A DNA stretch of 64,000 nt from Diadema setosum (GCA_033980235.1 CM067080.1:594501-658500), one strand, 5' to 3'; shown: positions 25,903-41,031, counted from the first letter of the stretch. Notes: generated by a model from the sequence alone, not told the origin. Translations and numbers: made by a program.

Positions 25903-25939
<37 letters not shown>
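25903..25939. repeat. (CT)n microsatellite
   Basis: A perfect CT tract, the second within 600 bp. Confidence 0.95.
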
Positions 25940-25940
<1 letters not shown>

Positions 25941-26319
25941 ACTATAACACAATTGTGCCATGACATCACTTATGTTGTTCAAAAAGACACAATCACATGT
26001 TTCTTGAGAAGGAAGTTATATTGCAAAACATTTGGTCTTCTTCATGATACATTGTATCGTACTTTTCCGTATTGAAATCCGTGCTTAAAACGCGTCAATA
26101 CATAATACAATAATAAACGAAATTGTGTTTATGTTGTTTTAAATGCATAATAATGATGATAAAATTTAACCACCTATATTCATATATACATTAATAAATA
26201 ATAATAATATACACTAATAAAGCAACGCCTTCTATCTGACTGTATATTGTACTACATGAGCTCCTATATAGTCGAGCAATGTCAGCCATATTGCAGTTCA
26301 CACTCTACTTACGTTACAT

Positions 26320-26385
26320 ACATATATTCATATATATATACATATATATATATATACATATACATATATATATACATACATATGT
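26320..26385. repeat. TA/CATA-rich repeat
   Basis: An irregular alternation of TA and CATA. Confidence 0.85.
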
Positions 26386-26557
26386 ATAAACGGCGTTGCG
26401 TGTGTGTGTTTGTGTAAATGATATATGCTCGATCTGCAAGCAAAAATTAATTTCCAAAATGCACCTGAAATTACAGTCGGCAAGTAATAACGAAAAGACA
26501 GCTGTTATCGTAAAAGTTTTATTTGCATTTCCCAAAGAAATCTTTAATTTCTGGAGT

Positions 26558-26612
26558 ATGTGTGTGTGTGTGTGTGTGTGTATGTGTCTATGTCTGTGTG
26601 TATACTTGTGTA
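26558..26612. repeat. (TG)n microsatellite, interrupted
   Basis: A TG tract with TATG and TC interruptions. Confidence 0.9.
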
Positions 26613-29185
<2,573 letters not shown>

Positions 29186-29238
<53 letters not shown>

Positions 29239-29267
29239 TATATACATAAATGTAAGATGTGTGTGTG

Positions 29268-29306
<39 letters not shown>

Positions 29307-29386
29307 TATATATATATAGCACTTTTTATCAATCCTCAACAAACTATATATTCCCGACGGATATTACATCCAACGGATATATATAG

Positions 29387-29427
<41 letters not shown>
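29186..29427. repeat. Cluster of three (TA)n arrays
   Basis: TA tracts at about 29186-29248, 29271-29318 and 29389-29427 are separated by short unique spacers. Confidence 0.9.
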
Positions 29428-29430
<3 letters not shown>

Positions 29431-30825
29431 GTATTTATTCATACATACATACTTATGTGTAGCCTTCTCCATACTTTTCGAAGTGTAATAATCAATATAG
29501 ACCTATGTGAATGAATTGGTGGATCTGCTATCTTAGGAAGATGTGGACTTGGAATGATTTGTCGTGCGAAGCTAAAGTGGCCTTTCAGGGCACGGGATAA
29601 TGGCGGTGGCTAGTAACTCTTGTATCGGCGTGTTTACCCATTAGTCGGACCCGAGAGGCCCCCCTTGCAATGCGGCTCTACACTCTATTGCCTGATATAC
29701 TCCACGTCGCAACGTACCGACAGAGAATCAACAATGGCCGTCGTGTACCGCCCGCCTTCTGAGATTGTCGACTGAGGGAGATTTAAGAAGGAAAATACAC
29801 TCTAAGCTAATAATGACATTTCTCGTTAAACATGATTGTGCAGCAAGTGGTAAGGGACATCCAATTAGCAAGCTGGCGAGTGTGGGTGGGGGCTCCAACA
29901 GTACTACGCATACACCTGTATGGGATTGAGTGACTCTATTTATAACATCACTAAAATGAAACGGTTACATCCTCTTAGAAGTTGATGTATTACGAAGTCT
30001 GTTAAAATTGTCTTTGCAAGGCCTGTCCCCTGAGAGTCCCCAACTCTAATCTTTGTTTTCATTCTTGTCAATGCGGCCTACCCTGCACGTTTACGTTTGA
30101 CAGTCATTATTAATTTACACTTAAATCACTGTAATGTGTTTGTACAAGGTAAGCAAGGGAAATCATCTTGACTTTCCAATGACAAGACTCCAAGGTGCCC
30201 CTCCCCTCCCCATCTTCTGTTGAAAACAAACATTTGGGTAAACTAATCAAAACAGTGCTTCAGACGACAAAGCAAACCACGAAACGTGATTTTTCTGTCT
30301 ATTGCATCCACTATCTACGAGTCCCTTCGCAAACGTTCATTCGACAACACTTGTGAACGCAGCAGAGGAGAGGAATCGCACACACAAACACACACAAACA
30401 TTACACATACACACGCCACATACACACGCGCTCACACACAGTCACACTAATACACGTTTTGTCATCACCTTTATAAATCTTGTCCGACCAGGCACAAGGT
30501 TAGTAATCTCACAGATGTGACATAGATTGGTAGCGGTTTTCATATAAACCTGACGGGCACAATCGGCCCTTCCCACTACTGTGTGTCTATCTTTTATATT
30601 GCCTCCATGTGCTTCTTTGTACTTCGATTTCTTTTTCTTTAGCCAGAATAAGGTATAAAGGCATTATGTTGATAAAGAACAGGGGATCCGAAAATCTTGG
30701 TGAGGTTTTCACTCGTAAGAATTAGTGTGCTCGTTGTACTGTTATACGGACTGCTTCAATCTAACCATACTGATCAGTTTGATCATTGACCAAGTTGGAC
30801 CTTCCTCTCTTCAGGGTAGGGCTTT
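29428..30825. other. Unassigned sequence including a CpG-rich island
   Basis: The stretch 29570-29780 is clearly more GC- and CpG-rich than its surroundings and contains no long open frame. It could be a regulatory element or untranslated exon. A (CA)-rich patch lies at 30380-30450. Confidence 0.4.
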
Positions 30826-31012
30826 TGCTACTACTACTACTACTCCCACTTCAACTACTGATACTATTACCACTGTTACTTATAACATTATTACTTCTAC
30901 TATTACTTATACTATCACTACTATAACTTCGTATACTACTACCACTGTCACTAAATATACCAATATTACTTCTCCATATTACTCATGCTATCACTACCAC
31001 TGCTACTAATTC
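30826..31012. repeat. Cryptic (ACT)n trinucleotide repeat
   Basis: ACT/ATT/ACC triplets stay in phase for about 190 bp, starting as perfect ACT units and degenerating toward 31110. The Thr-rich plus-strand frame 30725-31009 comes from it. Confidence 0.85.
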
Positions 31013-31943
31013 GTTTTACTGTACCTTTACGTATCAATGCTTATACTACAACAGCTACTTACACCACTGGAAATAATCATCTTATACTACTATTTCTTAT
31101 ACAAATTACTGCCACTACTCGTATCGTTGTCATTGCTTAGACTTTCAGTTGATATCCTCCGTTACGAAACTGAGTATGCTTTTACATGCCTTTGGTATGG
31201 ATAACAATGCTAAGGTTAGCTCATATTTGCAGGGAAACGTGTGTTTTCGTCACCAAAAAGCGTGATAGATCCCCCCCGAGAAGTCAGTATTGTGAAGATT
31301 CTTTGAGGGTGTACTTTATATCGCATGAGCACACCACAACACTGGAAGTTCCATAAAAATGGACATACAGATGATAATGGCAAAGGTACTTCCAACAAAG
31401 AGTTAGGACGGGTCAGTACCTTGAACATGGAACGTCCAAATGCCAGTGGATGAGGTCATGTTTGCGAGCTCGTAGCGGCAGGAGACGGGTAGCCTTCCCT
31501 TCTATAGCAAGGTTGCGGCAAATTGGTTACGCGAGCCTGCCCAACTGAGAACTCCATCTGTGCTTTTAACTTTGAGCTAGACTTACTTTCATATGCCTCA
31601 TTTAGCGGTGAACGTTTCCTAGCAGACTGGGTGAGTGGGATAAGGAGAGAGGGAGAAAGAATTAAAGAAAGAAAGAGAGAGCGTATGCACTTACATGCTG
31701 ACTGCTCTTAAATGCCTTACACATAATAGTCAAACACATGCGTCGTAATCGCTTATTTCAGCTCTAATGCCCACATTGATGTCACAAGTCAGTTGCTGTG
31801 TAGAGTGTTACGACTGTTTACCAGCAGGAGTTTAGAGCCAACTCTAGGTCCGGGTTGAGGGACCGTGTCGTTCCTTAAAGGCACTCTTTGATAATGTTTC
31901 TCAACGTCTCTGATATCACTTTATAAACAACAACAACCACAAC

Positions 31944-31976
<33 letters not shown>

Positions 31977-33663
31977 GAGTGTAACCAGATTGACCATATT
32001 CCGTATTTATTATGGTGATTTGTTTTCTTCATAAATATATTTTGATGGTAACGGCATGATTTATTTTCAAAACTGCTGTGTGCGTATTTTTTTTTTTCAT
32101 TCATATGAATATCACTATGCGGCCCGGTCAGTTTTAAGATCTTCGATCCATCCGAGATCTTCGATCCATCCGAGAAGAGGCCGGAGGCTTCACTTCTAAT
32201 TGGTACCACCTCCATGATAAAGAGAGTCTTTAAAGCAAACCGCGGATTGTAGAAGAGCTCGTAGACATGAGTGGGTAGCCGAGGTAGTGGGGGAGTACAA
32301 GCAACAAATTGTAATGATGGCGGCATCTGCATAGCTCATCAGACGGGAACAACTGCTTTTACCGGTGTATAATTATGGATGTGTCTTTTCTACAGCGTGG
32401 AGTGGTGACAAAGCATACACGAATCTAGGTGCAATGCACTCTGCTTGGTAGCCACAAGAGATTTCATTGGTTTGATGTGGTGCATTCATTAGAAGTCTGG
32501 GTGACCAGCAAACCACATAAATAGATTAGGATCCTAGAAAAAAAGACAACTCCAGATTGCAGCTCCTTTAACACAGAAAAGGCCAATAAAAATATTATTG
32601 CTGTAGAATCTTAAATCATGGTTGCATATTTAAAAGGAGCAATGTAGATCGTGATTCGGCTGACCTCTTTGTTTTAGAAATTTGTTTGATTGTCACTCTA
32701 CTTTTTCATTATAATTATATAACTTTATTGTCATAGAGTAGTATAATGATCGCAAAATTGGTATTCTACTAATTGTGAGTACCGGAAGGTGGGTCCCTGT
32801 ATGTGCTCGTGTAAGCCTCTGTGTACAGCGACTTCCCTTTTCTGATAACATTACTGTGCTTGTCATGAGCAGATTTTTTTTTAACCTTCCTTCCTTCCTT
32901 CCTTTCTGTTAAGTCCTAAAAGTAAGTAGCGCCCCTCTGAGAATCAACAGATGCTCAATATAACTCAGTTTTGATCAAATATCGTTTTTGAGGATTTGCA
33001 CTTACAGGGGCATGTCTAAGAACAGCAAAAATCACTGACACAACATAGCATAAAAACGAAAAGATCATTAGCACGCAGAAGGTACTTCTATTAAATACCT
33101 AGTTCTAAGTATGATGGAATATAATGTCACGCTTCTAACTAATGAACAACTTGCTTCTTACTCTTGACCGCTATCGTTCCTTATCAACAGTCGATGTAGG
33201 CCTGTAGCAAAATAGGAGCCTGGTGCAACTCACTATAGTCTGATATGTGGCCGTTAATCTTTCCCATCTTAAAAGACAGCTTCTGCCTCGATTCTATCCT
33301 TTGCTTATTAACACTTTATCGTTTCTTTTTTTTTTTTTTTTTGCTGCTTTATTTGCATTTGAAAAGTGTTTGTTAAAGATTAACAACGGAGTCTTCTTGT
33401 TGTTTCATCAGCAGGCAGCAGTGACGTCATCAGCGGTCAGAGAATCTTTCGATACAAGCATTCCTCTTTCCAACGCTAATATCACTGCAATCTAAGGATG
33501 CATCTGCTTTCGTCTTTCAAGCACCTTTATGTACGTTTGTATTGAAAATCAAAAACGAATACTTGTAAAGCACAACCTTGATTCTAAAAGAATGTACTTG
33601 ACAACCGTACATTTTATGCTGTCCACTTAAATATATTAAGCTGTCAAGGCCTAAGCTTAAAGT
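31013..33663. other. Unassigned intronic or intergenic sequence
   Basis: Mostly unique. It contains an AT tract (31944-31976), a perfect tandem pair of the 18-mer GATCTTCGATCCATCCGA (32138-32173), and a poly(T) run near 33326-33343. No gene is recognised. Confidence 0.4.
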
Positions 33664-34014
33664 GGAAGGCTAGTAACTGATCAGTGGGAATCAGTGCGAA
33701 TACTGGGGGATGATTGTTCCAATTCTTGTGGGATTCATTTAAGAGTACATTATTTATCTATTGTTGTGTGAAAATTATTTGCTTCAGAATGGTCTCATAT
33801 TCAAGTAATGTGCAGCTTAATGCCCCGTCACTGACCAGGCATGCTAACCTGGAAACATTAAACTGCACATTACTTGAATATGAGACCATTCTGAAGTAAA
33901 TAATTTTCACACAACAATAGATATATAATGTACTCTTAAATGAATCCCACAAGAATTGGAACAATCATCTCCCAGCATTTCCACTGATTCCCACTAATCA
34001 GTTACTAGACTTCC
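33664..34014. mobile_element. Large palindromic foldback element, 157-bp arms
   Basis: The left arm (33664-33820) and right arm (33858-34014) are reverse complements over 157 bp with about nine mismatches (roughly 94% identity), separated by a 37-nt loop. Because of the palindrome, both strands encode nearly the same peptide (MFQFLWDSFKST...), which is an artefact. The outer ends read GGAAGGCTAGTAACTGAT and inverted GGAAGTCTAGTAACTGAT. There is no obvious target duplication and no transposase. Confidence 0.85.
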
Positions 34015-34175
34015 TCCGGGCTTGACAAACATCCAGTACCTGTGGAATTGTTCTCGTCAGTACTCGATTCCCAGAGTAAGGAGGTGCTCGAATATGAGCA
34101 AAACCTGTTCTTTCGACATTACTTGGAAGAAAATTCTGATACATTGTATAATAAATCGGGTTCACATCAAGAGCC

Positions 34176-34478
34176 CGACACCCACGAGTCATACAGGTCA
34201 CGAGTCATACAGATCACGAGTCATACAGCCCACGAGTCATACAGCCCACGAGTCACACAGCCCACGAGTCATACAGCCCATGAGTCATACAGCCCACGAG
34301 TCATACAGCATACGAGTCATGCTGCCAAATAGTCATAGCAGTCCAAGAGTCATACAGCTCACTAGTCATGCAGCCACGAGCTACACACTATTTGTTCACA
34401 ATGCCCACAAACTCGACATCAAGTAAAATAGGCCCAAGAGCTATACCGTCCACGAGATAGACACTAGGCAAATAAGGG
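34176..34478. repeat. Tandem array of the CCCACGAGT module family
   Basis: About twelve copies of a 16-bp unit (consensus CCCACGAGTCATACAG) run from 34181 to about 34385. Diverged pieces of the 29-bp module follow, ending GACACTAGGCAAATAAGG. The flanking CGACACCCACGAGTCATAC at the left matches the outer end of the foldback at 11739-12098. Here there is one arm only and the 16-bp unit is expanded. Open frames across the array are a 16-residue periodic artefact. Confidence 0.85.
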
Positions 34479-36217
34479 TGTTTTCTCTTCTTGAAATCAG
34501 TTGAGATTTATAAATAAAGTTTTTGTTTGGAAAAGTAAAAAATATAGATCAGGGGTCGTGGTTGCCCCTTCAGAAAAATGATATACTCCTTCTCATAATA
34601 TAAAATACTCTTTTGATAGGGATTTGAGAGGAAAAAAAAAAGAGAAAATACACACAAGTGTGATCTATGCTTCCCAGATAAACGTGCCCCGCAACAAAAT
34701 TTAGAATGGACGAGCGATATTCATTCTAATAGGATCTGCGCACTCACCGTCCTTTATATAAATAATCCACGATTTACGTGATTTCGTTGAGGAAAATGAA
34801 AGCTCGATTGTACAGCAATCGTCGAATACAACAGCACTATACAACACGTCCAGAAAAAAAAAAAAACCTGCTTTAGAAGAGAAGAGATTCCCATCTACTT
34901 TGCAGTTTGTTATCATAAACTCATGTGTGAAGTCAGCGACGTTTTATTGCTTGATGTGTGAAGTTCACCTTAAAGTACATGTAAACAGGCGAATAGTGTA
35001 GATTAATTATCTTTAACAGTGGTGATAGTAGCACTATGTAGCATGAATCGTTGCTCATGAACAAGAAATGAATAAAGCTTGCATTATTTATTGTAGTACA
35101 ATGGGTAATATTGGTTGTTACTGAAGCAAAAACATTTTATACTTTACTCCTATAATGTTTGATGCTTTACTATGACATAGTGCATTTGCAATGCCTGTGA
35201 TATTTCCCACCCCATCGAATGAGCGTGCATTTATATGGTATCAAAATACTTCTGCTATGAGTTTAAGTAACAGACTGATAAAAAAACAACAACAACAACA
35301 TTGTATAGATATTTGCCTTTTAGACCCAACAACGAAATGAAATAGATATGATGAAACAATTGCGGAGGAGGGGTGTTTTATTTCTGATAAGTGACTCTAT
35401 ACCTCAAGTTCATTTTTCTTTATTGGCATTTGTATGCGTAGAATTGATTTTCACATTCGTCTGCAATATAATAACATGATTGATAAAGTGCATTAGTATC
35501 AACAAAATATAATCGTTTGTAAATTGTCATAATTGAGTCCTCACTCATGGAACAGTACATGACCTCTACCCTATTTACAGACCCAACTATAAATACATTG
35601 GTGATCGCATGGTAATATGCGAATGAAGATTGCATTATACAACATTAATTCAGCCGATTTCTTTTCTTGAGTATCTTGGCCTATCCACCTAATATTGCAT
35701 AGAGCATGGCTATCATGGTCAATTTAGGCTATACTGCAGTCCTCATTACAGACGAATACGGAGTTCTTCGCTCCCTTACCATGTAAACAGTTTGTATGTA
35801 TAGAGACCTGTGTTTGTGGAACGGAACACGTGGCTGATTATCCAGCATGTTCGAGGCTATGTAGGCTGTAACCTCGCGGGAACGAATCACAACTGACTGG
35901 AATTGAAATAACAGGCGTTACGAGCGACACGCCACAGACAGCGCTCACCGCCATTGTGCCCCCGCGGATCTGGCTACGGGGAACAATGTCTTTGAATTGA
36001 TGAATGGATGGTTGATCTATCTATCAATGTCCACTGTCCGCATAAAATGTCAGAGTTCGAAGCATATGGCTTGTCATCTTCAAGGGCGGACGGTTTATGG
36101 TGCGACATGTCATCCTATACCATCAATAGATGCGCTCAGTGAACCGCGGCATAGATTCATGCACAGTTTTCTAGACGTAAAATAATCATGTTTGTCAACA
36201 TCGTTCCGATCCATGTC
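34479..36217. other. Unassigned sequence
   Basis: Mostly unique. Sequence around 35405-35440 resembles a minus-strand LINE 3' end (AATAAAGAAAAATGAA when read in reverse) but has no coding support. A GC- and CpG-richer patch at 35820-35990 has no clear function. Confidence 0.35.
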
Positions 36218-36265
36218 TTACACACACAACACACAAACACACACGCACACGCATACACACACACA

Positions 36266-36296
<31 letters not shown>

Positions 36297-36324
36297 TGTG
36301 CATATATATATATATATATACATG

Positions 36325-36366
<42 letters not shown>

Positions 36367-36380
36367 TATATAAATATATA
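36218..36380. repeat. Compound (CA)n-(TA)n microsatellite
   Basis: About 75 bp of CA run into about 80 bp of TA, with a CATGAT interruption. Confidence 0.9.
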
Positions 36381-36900
36381 AGTATAGTTACTTATAATCA
36401 TCCGTCTGTTTATATCTATATGTTTATGTTTATGCTCTGCATTTAATACTATACACAGACTTGTTAGTATACAAATTATTTGGATATACAGACACATATA
36501 CACATGCACATACACATACATATGTATGTTTGTGTATATACATACATATATATATATATATATATTGATACATATAAATATATACATATTCCATAAATAT
36601 TGCATTAGGATTGATGGCCACAGTATATTCTTTCCTTCCATTAGGTCAACATCCTCCTTTTTTCTTTCCCCCTTTCTTCTTTTTATCTAACGTAGATAGT
36701 AAACTAGTCACATCAAGATTCATTAGATTTGCCTGCACGTTGATTGCCACAGGACTTGGAAATCGAACCTAATCCTATCTAACTTGACAAGTCTAACGAA
36801 TCGCAGCTTACTCACTGTCAGTGTACAACAAGTGCACGACAGGAGACAGAGCTACGGGGATTATTCCACAAATTGTGTGCGGAGGAATACAATGAAAGAA
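36381..36900. other. Unassigned AT-rich sequence
   Basis: It contains a TA/CATA-rich patch near 36536-36566. Minus-strand frames of up to 148 codons here are Ile/Tyr-rich repeat artefacts. Confidence 0.5.
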
Positions 36901-37601
36901 ATATGTGACAGTGCACCTCAAAACGAACATAAAGTCGCACACACTGATTTTGCGTGAGGACTGAAAATAAGTGAAACGGGTCAACCTAGCCGAACTTGAC
37001 TTTTTTCATATTTTCTGAAAGAGCGGGTCTTCGTTTACATTATGCTAAAATTTGGTATCATAAAACGGGCAGGAAAGTGTGTTTTTTTAGCAGTTTATCT
37101 CGAACATATTGGGTAGAATAGTGTGATTAGGTTTGTCTTTAGAATCCCTTTTTCATTTCTGAAAAACCTTGTCCACATTCTTCACTTTCAACTCTAATAA
37201 CTTTTGAAAGGATAGTGCTACTGCTTCAAAAGTTGGCATTAATTATGGACAGAATAGGTTAATGAGGCATGATCAATTTCAGTTTAATCTGATAATCCCT
37301 TCATTGTTGTTACTCTGGTGGTTTACTTCCTGTTTTTTGTCCCATTCATTGCACAGCCAGCACGGTTGGTAAAGATTAAGCGCTTGAATAGACACTGTAC
37401 TTAATTCAGAGCCTCTTTTCTCAGTTCACACTTTTCCTGAGTTTGTGCTTTCTTTCCAATGTTTAGATAGGTTAGGAGAGTCCATTTGATTTGAGTTATA
37501 TATCATTTTAAAGCTTAAAGTCTGCTCTTTCAGAAAATGGTCTAAACTAAAAATTCATGTCTGGCGACTTTTTGTTTGATTTGAGGTGCACTGTCACATA
37601 T
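36901..37601. mobile_element. Non-autonomous DNA transposon (MITE), about 700 bp
   Basis: The terminal inverted repeats begin TATGTGACAGTGCACCTC and match at about 35 of 38 positions. A second inverted block (TTTTCTGAAAGAGC) lies inside each end, at about 37012 and 37522. TA next to TGTGACAG at both ends is consistent with the TA target of Tc1/mariner-type elements. No transposase frame is present. Confidence 0.8.
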
Positions 37602-37605
37602 AGTC

Positions 37606-37755
37606 CCGCGCTTCTCAGCCAGTGGGACGCTGATGACCCGCAAAGCTCTCGCAGGTGGGCCGCAATGCCAGCCAAAAATATTTGATGGAACTGGACCTAA
37701 AAGAAAATGTAGGAGCCAAAATGGGCCTCGGTTTGAAGTAGGTTGAGAAGCACGG
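37606..37755. mobile_element. hAT-like MITE, about 150 bp
   Basis: The ends read CCGCGCTTCTCAGCC and inverted CCGTGCTTCTCAACC, resembling the CAGNGNTTCTCAACC termini of hAT elements. The interior GTGGGACGC...GGTGGGCCGC pattern is also typical. The expected 8-bp target duplication is not evident. It abuts the preceding MITE within about 5 bp. Confidence 0.6.
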
Positions 37756-40494
37756 AGTTCTAGTCCACTTTCTGACTTACAGACGGATAAATGCATGTCA
37801 GCCCATTACTCCTTCAACGCATGCAAGTCACATCTTTATTTGTATAGTTTCGATGTTAGTTTACTTTCACAGCCTAGTCATTTACGAATAGCATGAACAG
37901 AATTTTTTCCCCACCGGGGTTTGGATACCCATGAATCTAGCAAAATGTGCATGAATTGATCCTATGCCGTTCTACGGACTTTATCATTCTGAAATTAATA
38001 TTCAAAGAGCTGGTCTGGGACAAATCCTGCGAGATTGAGAAACTATCCAATGAAGTATGAGCACAACCCACACATACGTGAAGAGATGTAATGCAGCAAG
38101 AAAGAGAAGAACATGTTCGTTCGGACATGTGAGCATGATTCAGGGTTGAGAACATGTGGTATGCCATGCCAAGACGAAGCACAAGAAGTGAAAAGAAGAC
38201 TGGTGAAAGACTGAGTCAGAAGAGGTTAGGCTAAAAGAGATTTGGGGCATGAACGTGAGATGTCCATGTGCTTTCTGTCCGAGTTAGAATTTCAGTGAAC
38301 TTTCCGGCTCGCTGGGTCGGAAGAGTACCGGGTATGTTATGGGTCAGACGTACTCTGGGTCGTTCAGCTGCGAGCTTCTACCCTAATGGCATAAAGTGAG
38401 AGAAAAATAGAGGGGAATATATGGAGAGAGAGAGAAAAATCGAGAGAGAGAGAGAGAATGAAAACACGGTGAATTTGAAGCTTGATTTATCCTCTCTTCC
38501 ACTTCTTCAATTTCCATTTTGTGCATTTCCCACCGGTGGCTCCATTTTATTTCTATCTGAGTCTATTCATCTCTTACGCTACTTATAGATCAAGCAGAGC
38601 TTTTTGTGTATGAAACAAAACACAAGCTGAGTGGGAAGGGGGTCAATCTAGAATTGGGCTACGGCTGCATTTATCTTCTGAACCCTTCTATCTTATTTTT
38701 TTCGACCCATTCGATCTTCTAGCTTTCGTTGAAATTCGGTTCTTTTTCTTCATCAAGAGGCGAATCATCTTGTCATCTGCCGTGGTTCCGAATGTCCCCA
38801 TGCGGCGATTTCTACCAATCATCCGTGCCATGTTTGTGATCAAAATCGATCAGGGACTTCGTCTAATATCTCCATGTAGGCCATCGGAGGGGGGGGGGGG
38901 GGGTGGAGGCACAGCTCCAAAGAGAATTCGATCAAGCGATGATTCCACTGTGCATGTTTACACCCACTATTGGAAGAGATTTTATGTCAAGTAAACAGAT
39001 CAGGCGATTGCTTTTTGTCTACTTCAACCTTTCATGCTTTTGGAGGGGGGGGGGGGGGTTACACGTGGCCTTCAAATATTGTGTTCAAACGATCCGACAG
39101 AGATATCCATTATGTTCGAATGATTATATCAGACAGCTTACACTAGTTGGTTTAGTCATCTCAATATTGAAAACAAAATATCACATAAACTACATCAAAC
39201 ATTGGAAGGGAAGAGAAAGTGATTGCGCGCCAGTAATGTGGTTATATGGGTGTTGTCAAGATCAGTAGAAAAATAATTGGATTGAGAAAGGAAAAAAAAA
39301 AAATGTCCACCCACGGATATCTAAAACCTAATATTAGTTCAAAAGTGTGTCAACATTTCCAAACACATTCAAACATACACTAATAATACATAACAATATG
39401 CGCATGTGCAAGTGGTGAAAACTTTATTAAAAGCTCAAGAGTGATTTTTGTTTACTATATTTTACAGTAAAAAACTTTGGACATTTGCAACAAACGTTGC
39501 TTGATCTGGAGACATCAGTATATTTGTTTTGTTATTAAACCGGAATGTACAATGTATCTGAGGCGTAACTTCAAATCGTTCACCTATATAAGAACAAGGG
39601 AAATGGCAAGAAAGACTTAACCGCGGTAGTCTTCTTAACCTTCACCTCTTGCCGGAATCCCAGGGGAGGGAGGGTCATTAAATGTGCTTAATGGCAAATT
39701 ATTGTCGGGTCTGCCGGCCGCTTCCATTTTAGCTGAGAGTATCAAAGAACCCCTGGTTGAAAGGCGTCACAAGAATAATAATGGAAGCTTCGGACGCAAA
39801 CAACTATCACTGTATTACAACTTGAGATGATATAGCGCATCTGGAAAAGATATGACAGTAATATGATGACAAGGATTGAGTTACATTCATGGGTAACATA
39901 AACAGGTTTGTGTCGCTCAAGAAAGGGAATCTCGACAGCGTTAAAAAGAATGAAGAAGAGAAAAAAAATGAAAACACTCGATATACCTCAGAGCCCGAGG
40001 GAGCAAGGTTTGAGCTTAGCTCACTGTGATGTACTTTCTACCATAAACCAGTTTCTAAAGACGGATTGAAGTGAGAATCGGGAAAGTTTGCAGTCTATGA
40101 TTTCTGGAGGAAGAGATCCCAACACGTGCTTCACCTTAACCATCTAAATCACAGCATTACAACATATTATGGACATTACCTACAAACAGGTTGCCTGTGG
40201 TAATGATTGACATATGAATAATTCCTGCATTGTAGAATGACACTCACGTAGCGTCTCTCGGGAATAACGGTTAAGCTGAATATACTTTTTTTTTTTAGCC
40301 ACTGAGCCACCGCTAATCAGTGCTTACGTAGGCCTATACAAATTTGTACGCGACAGTCTAGGATTGCATGATATTATTTGTTGGTGTCATATAGAAGGAA
40401 TATTTAAGAGAGAATGCTACGTACTTACCTGTTTGTTTTTGAGGGTAAGATGTTAACTTGTAGAGTTAGAATTCTGAATGTTACCTTTGTCTTC
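37756..40494. other. Unassigned sequence with two poly(G) runs
   Basis: Mostly unique. G runs occur at about 38888-38902 and 39044-39058, and GA-rich patches at 38422-38456. Open frames 38770-39268 read through the G runs as poly-Gly and are not called. Confidence 0.4.
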
Positions 40495-40522
40495 TTGTTT
40501 GTTTGTTTGTTTGTTTGTTTGT
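40495..40522. repeat. (GTTT)n microsatellite
   Basis: About seven GTTT units. Confidence 0.95.
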
Positions 40523-40625
40523 CTTTTGTCATGTGAGTTCAATGCGGAGGCGGGCGCGCACACATTAAAAACAAAAATAGGGAGAAACTAATTGAATTGC
40601 GTGATGAAAGAAAGGTGAATGGTAG

Positions 40626-40763
40626 TTGTAGACTTTTCAAAAGCAGGTTATCTCTTCAAACATTGTAATCAATTAGGAGTACCGGCACATGTCCTTGTAG
40701 ACTTTTCAAAAGCAGGTTATCTCTTCAAACATTGTAATCAATTAGGAGTACCGGCACATGTCC
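40626..40763. repeat. Perfect 69-bp tandem duplication
   Basis: Copies at 40626-40694 and 40695-40763 (each starting TTGTAGACTTTTCAAAAGC, ending CACATGTCC) appear identical, so the duplication is recent or is an assembly artefact. Confidence 0.95.
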
Positions 40764-40971
40764 ATGTCATCTAGGTCTTTTCTGGTTATTAACGTTTTAC
40801 CATCTTTTGCACAAAGAGTACAAATTTGACGAAACCGTATGATCTATTCTGTATTTAATAATGCGAAATAATGCTCTGTTTCATTGCGTCAACATCACAT
40901 TTAATGCAGAACTGTCATCAAAGGCACAAGTGGGCATAATAGTGGCGGGTTTGTGTTTCCAGTGCTCCATC

Positions 40972-40972
<1 letters not shown>

Positions 40973-41002
<30 letters not shown>

Positions 41003-41031
41003 GTCTATCTATCTATCTATCTATCTACAAG

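Noticed and set aside
33714..33964. Nearly identical peptides on both strands, as if a duplicated small gene
   Set aside because: A consequence of the 157-bp palindrome, not of two genes.
34022..34426. 134-codon periodic protein frame
   Set aside because: A 16-residue periodicity arises automatically from a 16-bp tandem repeat read in three frames. There is no independent coding evidence.
34176..34478. CRISPR-like array
   Set aside because: The units are contiguous tandem repeats without unique spacers, and the window is eukaryotic.
36195..36641. 148-codon minus-strand frame
   Set aside because: Ile/Tyr/Val/Cys-rich translation of TA and CA repeats.
38770..39268. Plus-strand frames of 74 and 121 codons
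   Set aside because: They run through poly(G) tracts as poly-glycine and overlap in different frames.
40290..40345. Minus-strand A-box-like GTGGCTCAGTGG
   Set aside because: Followed by an A run with no B box.
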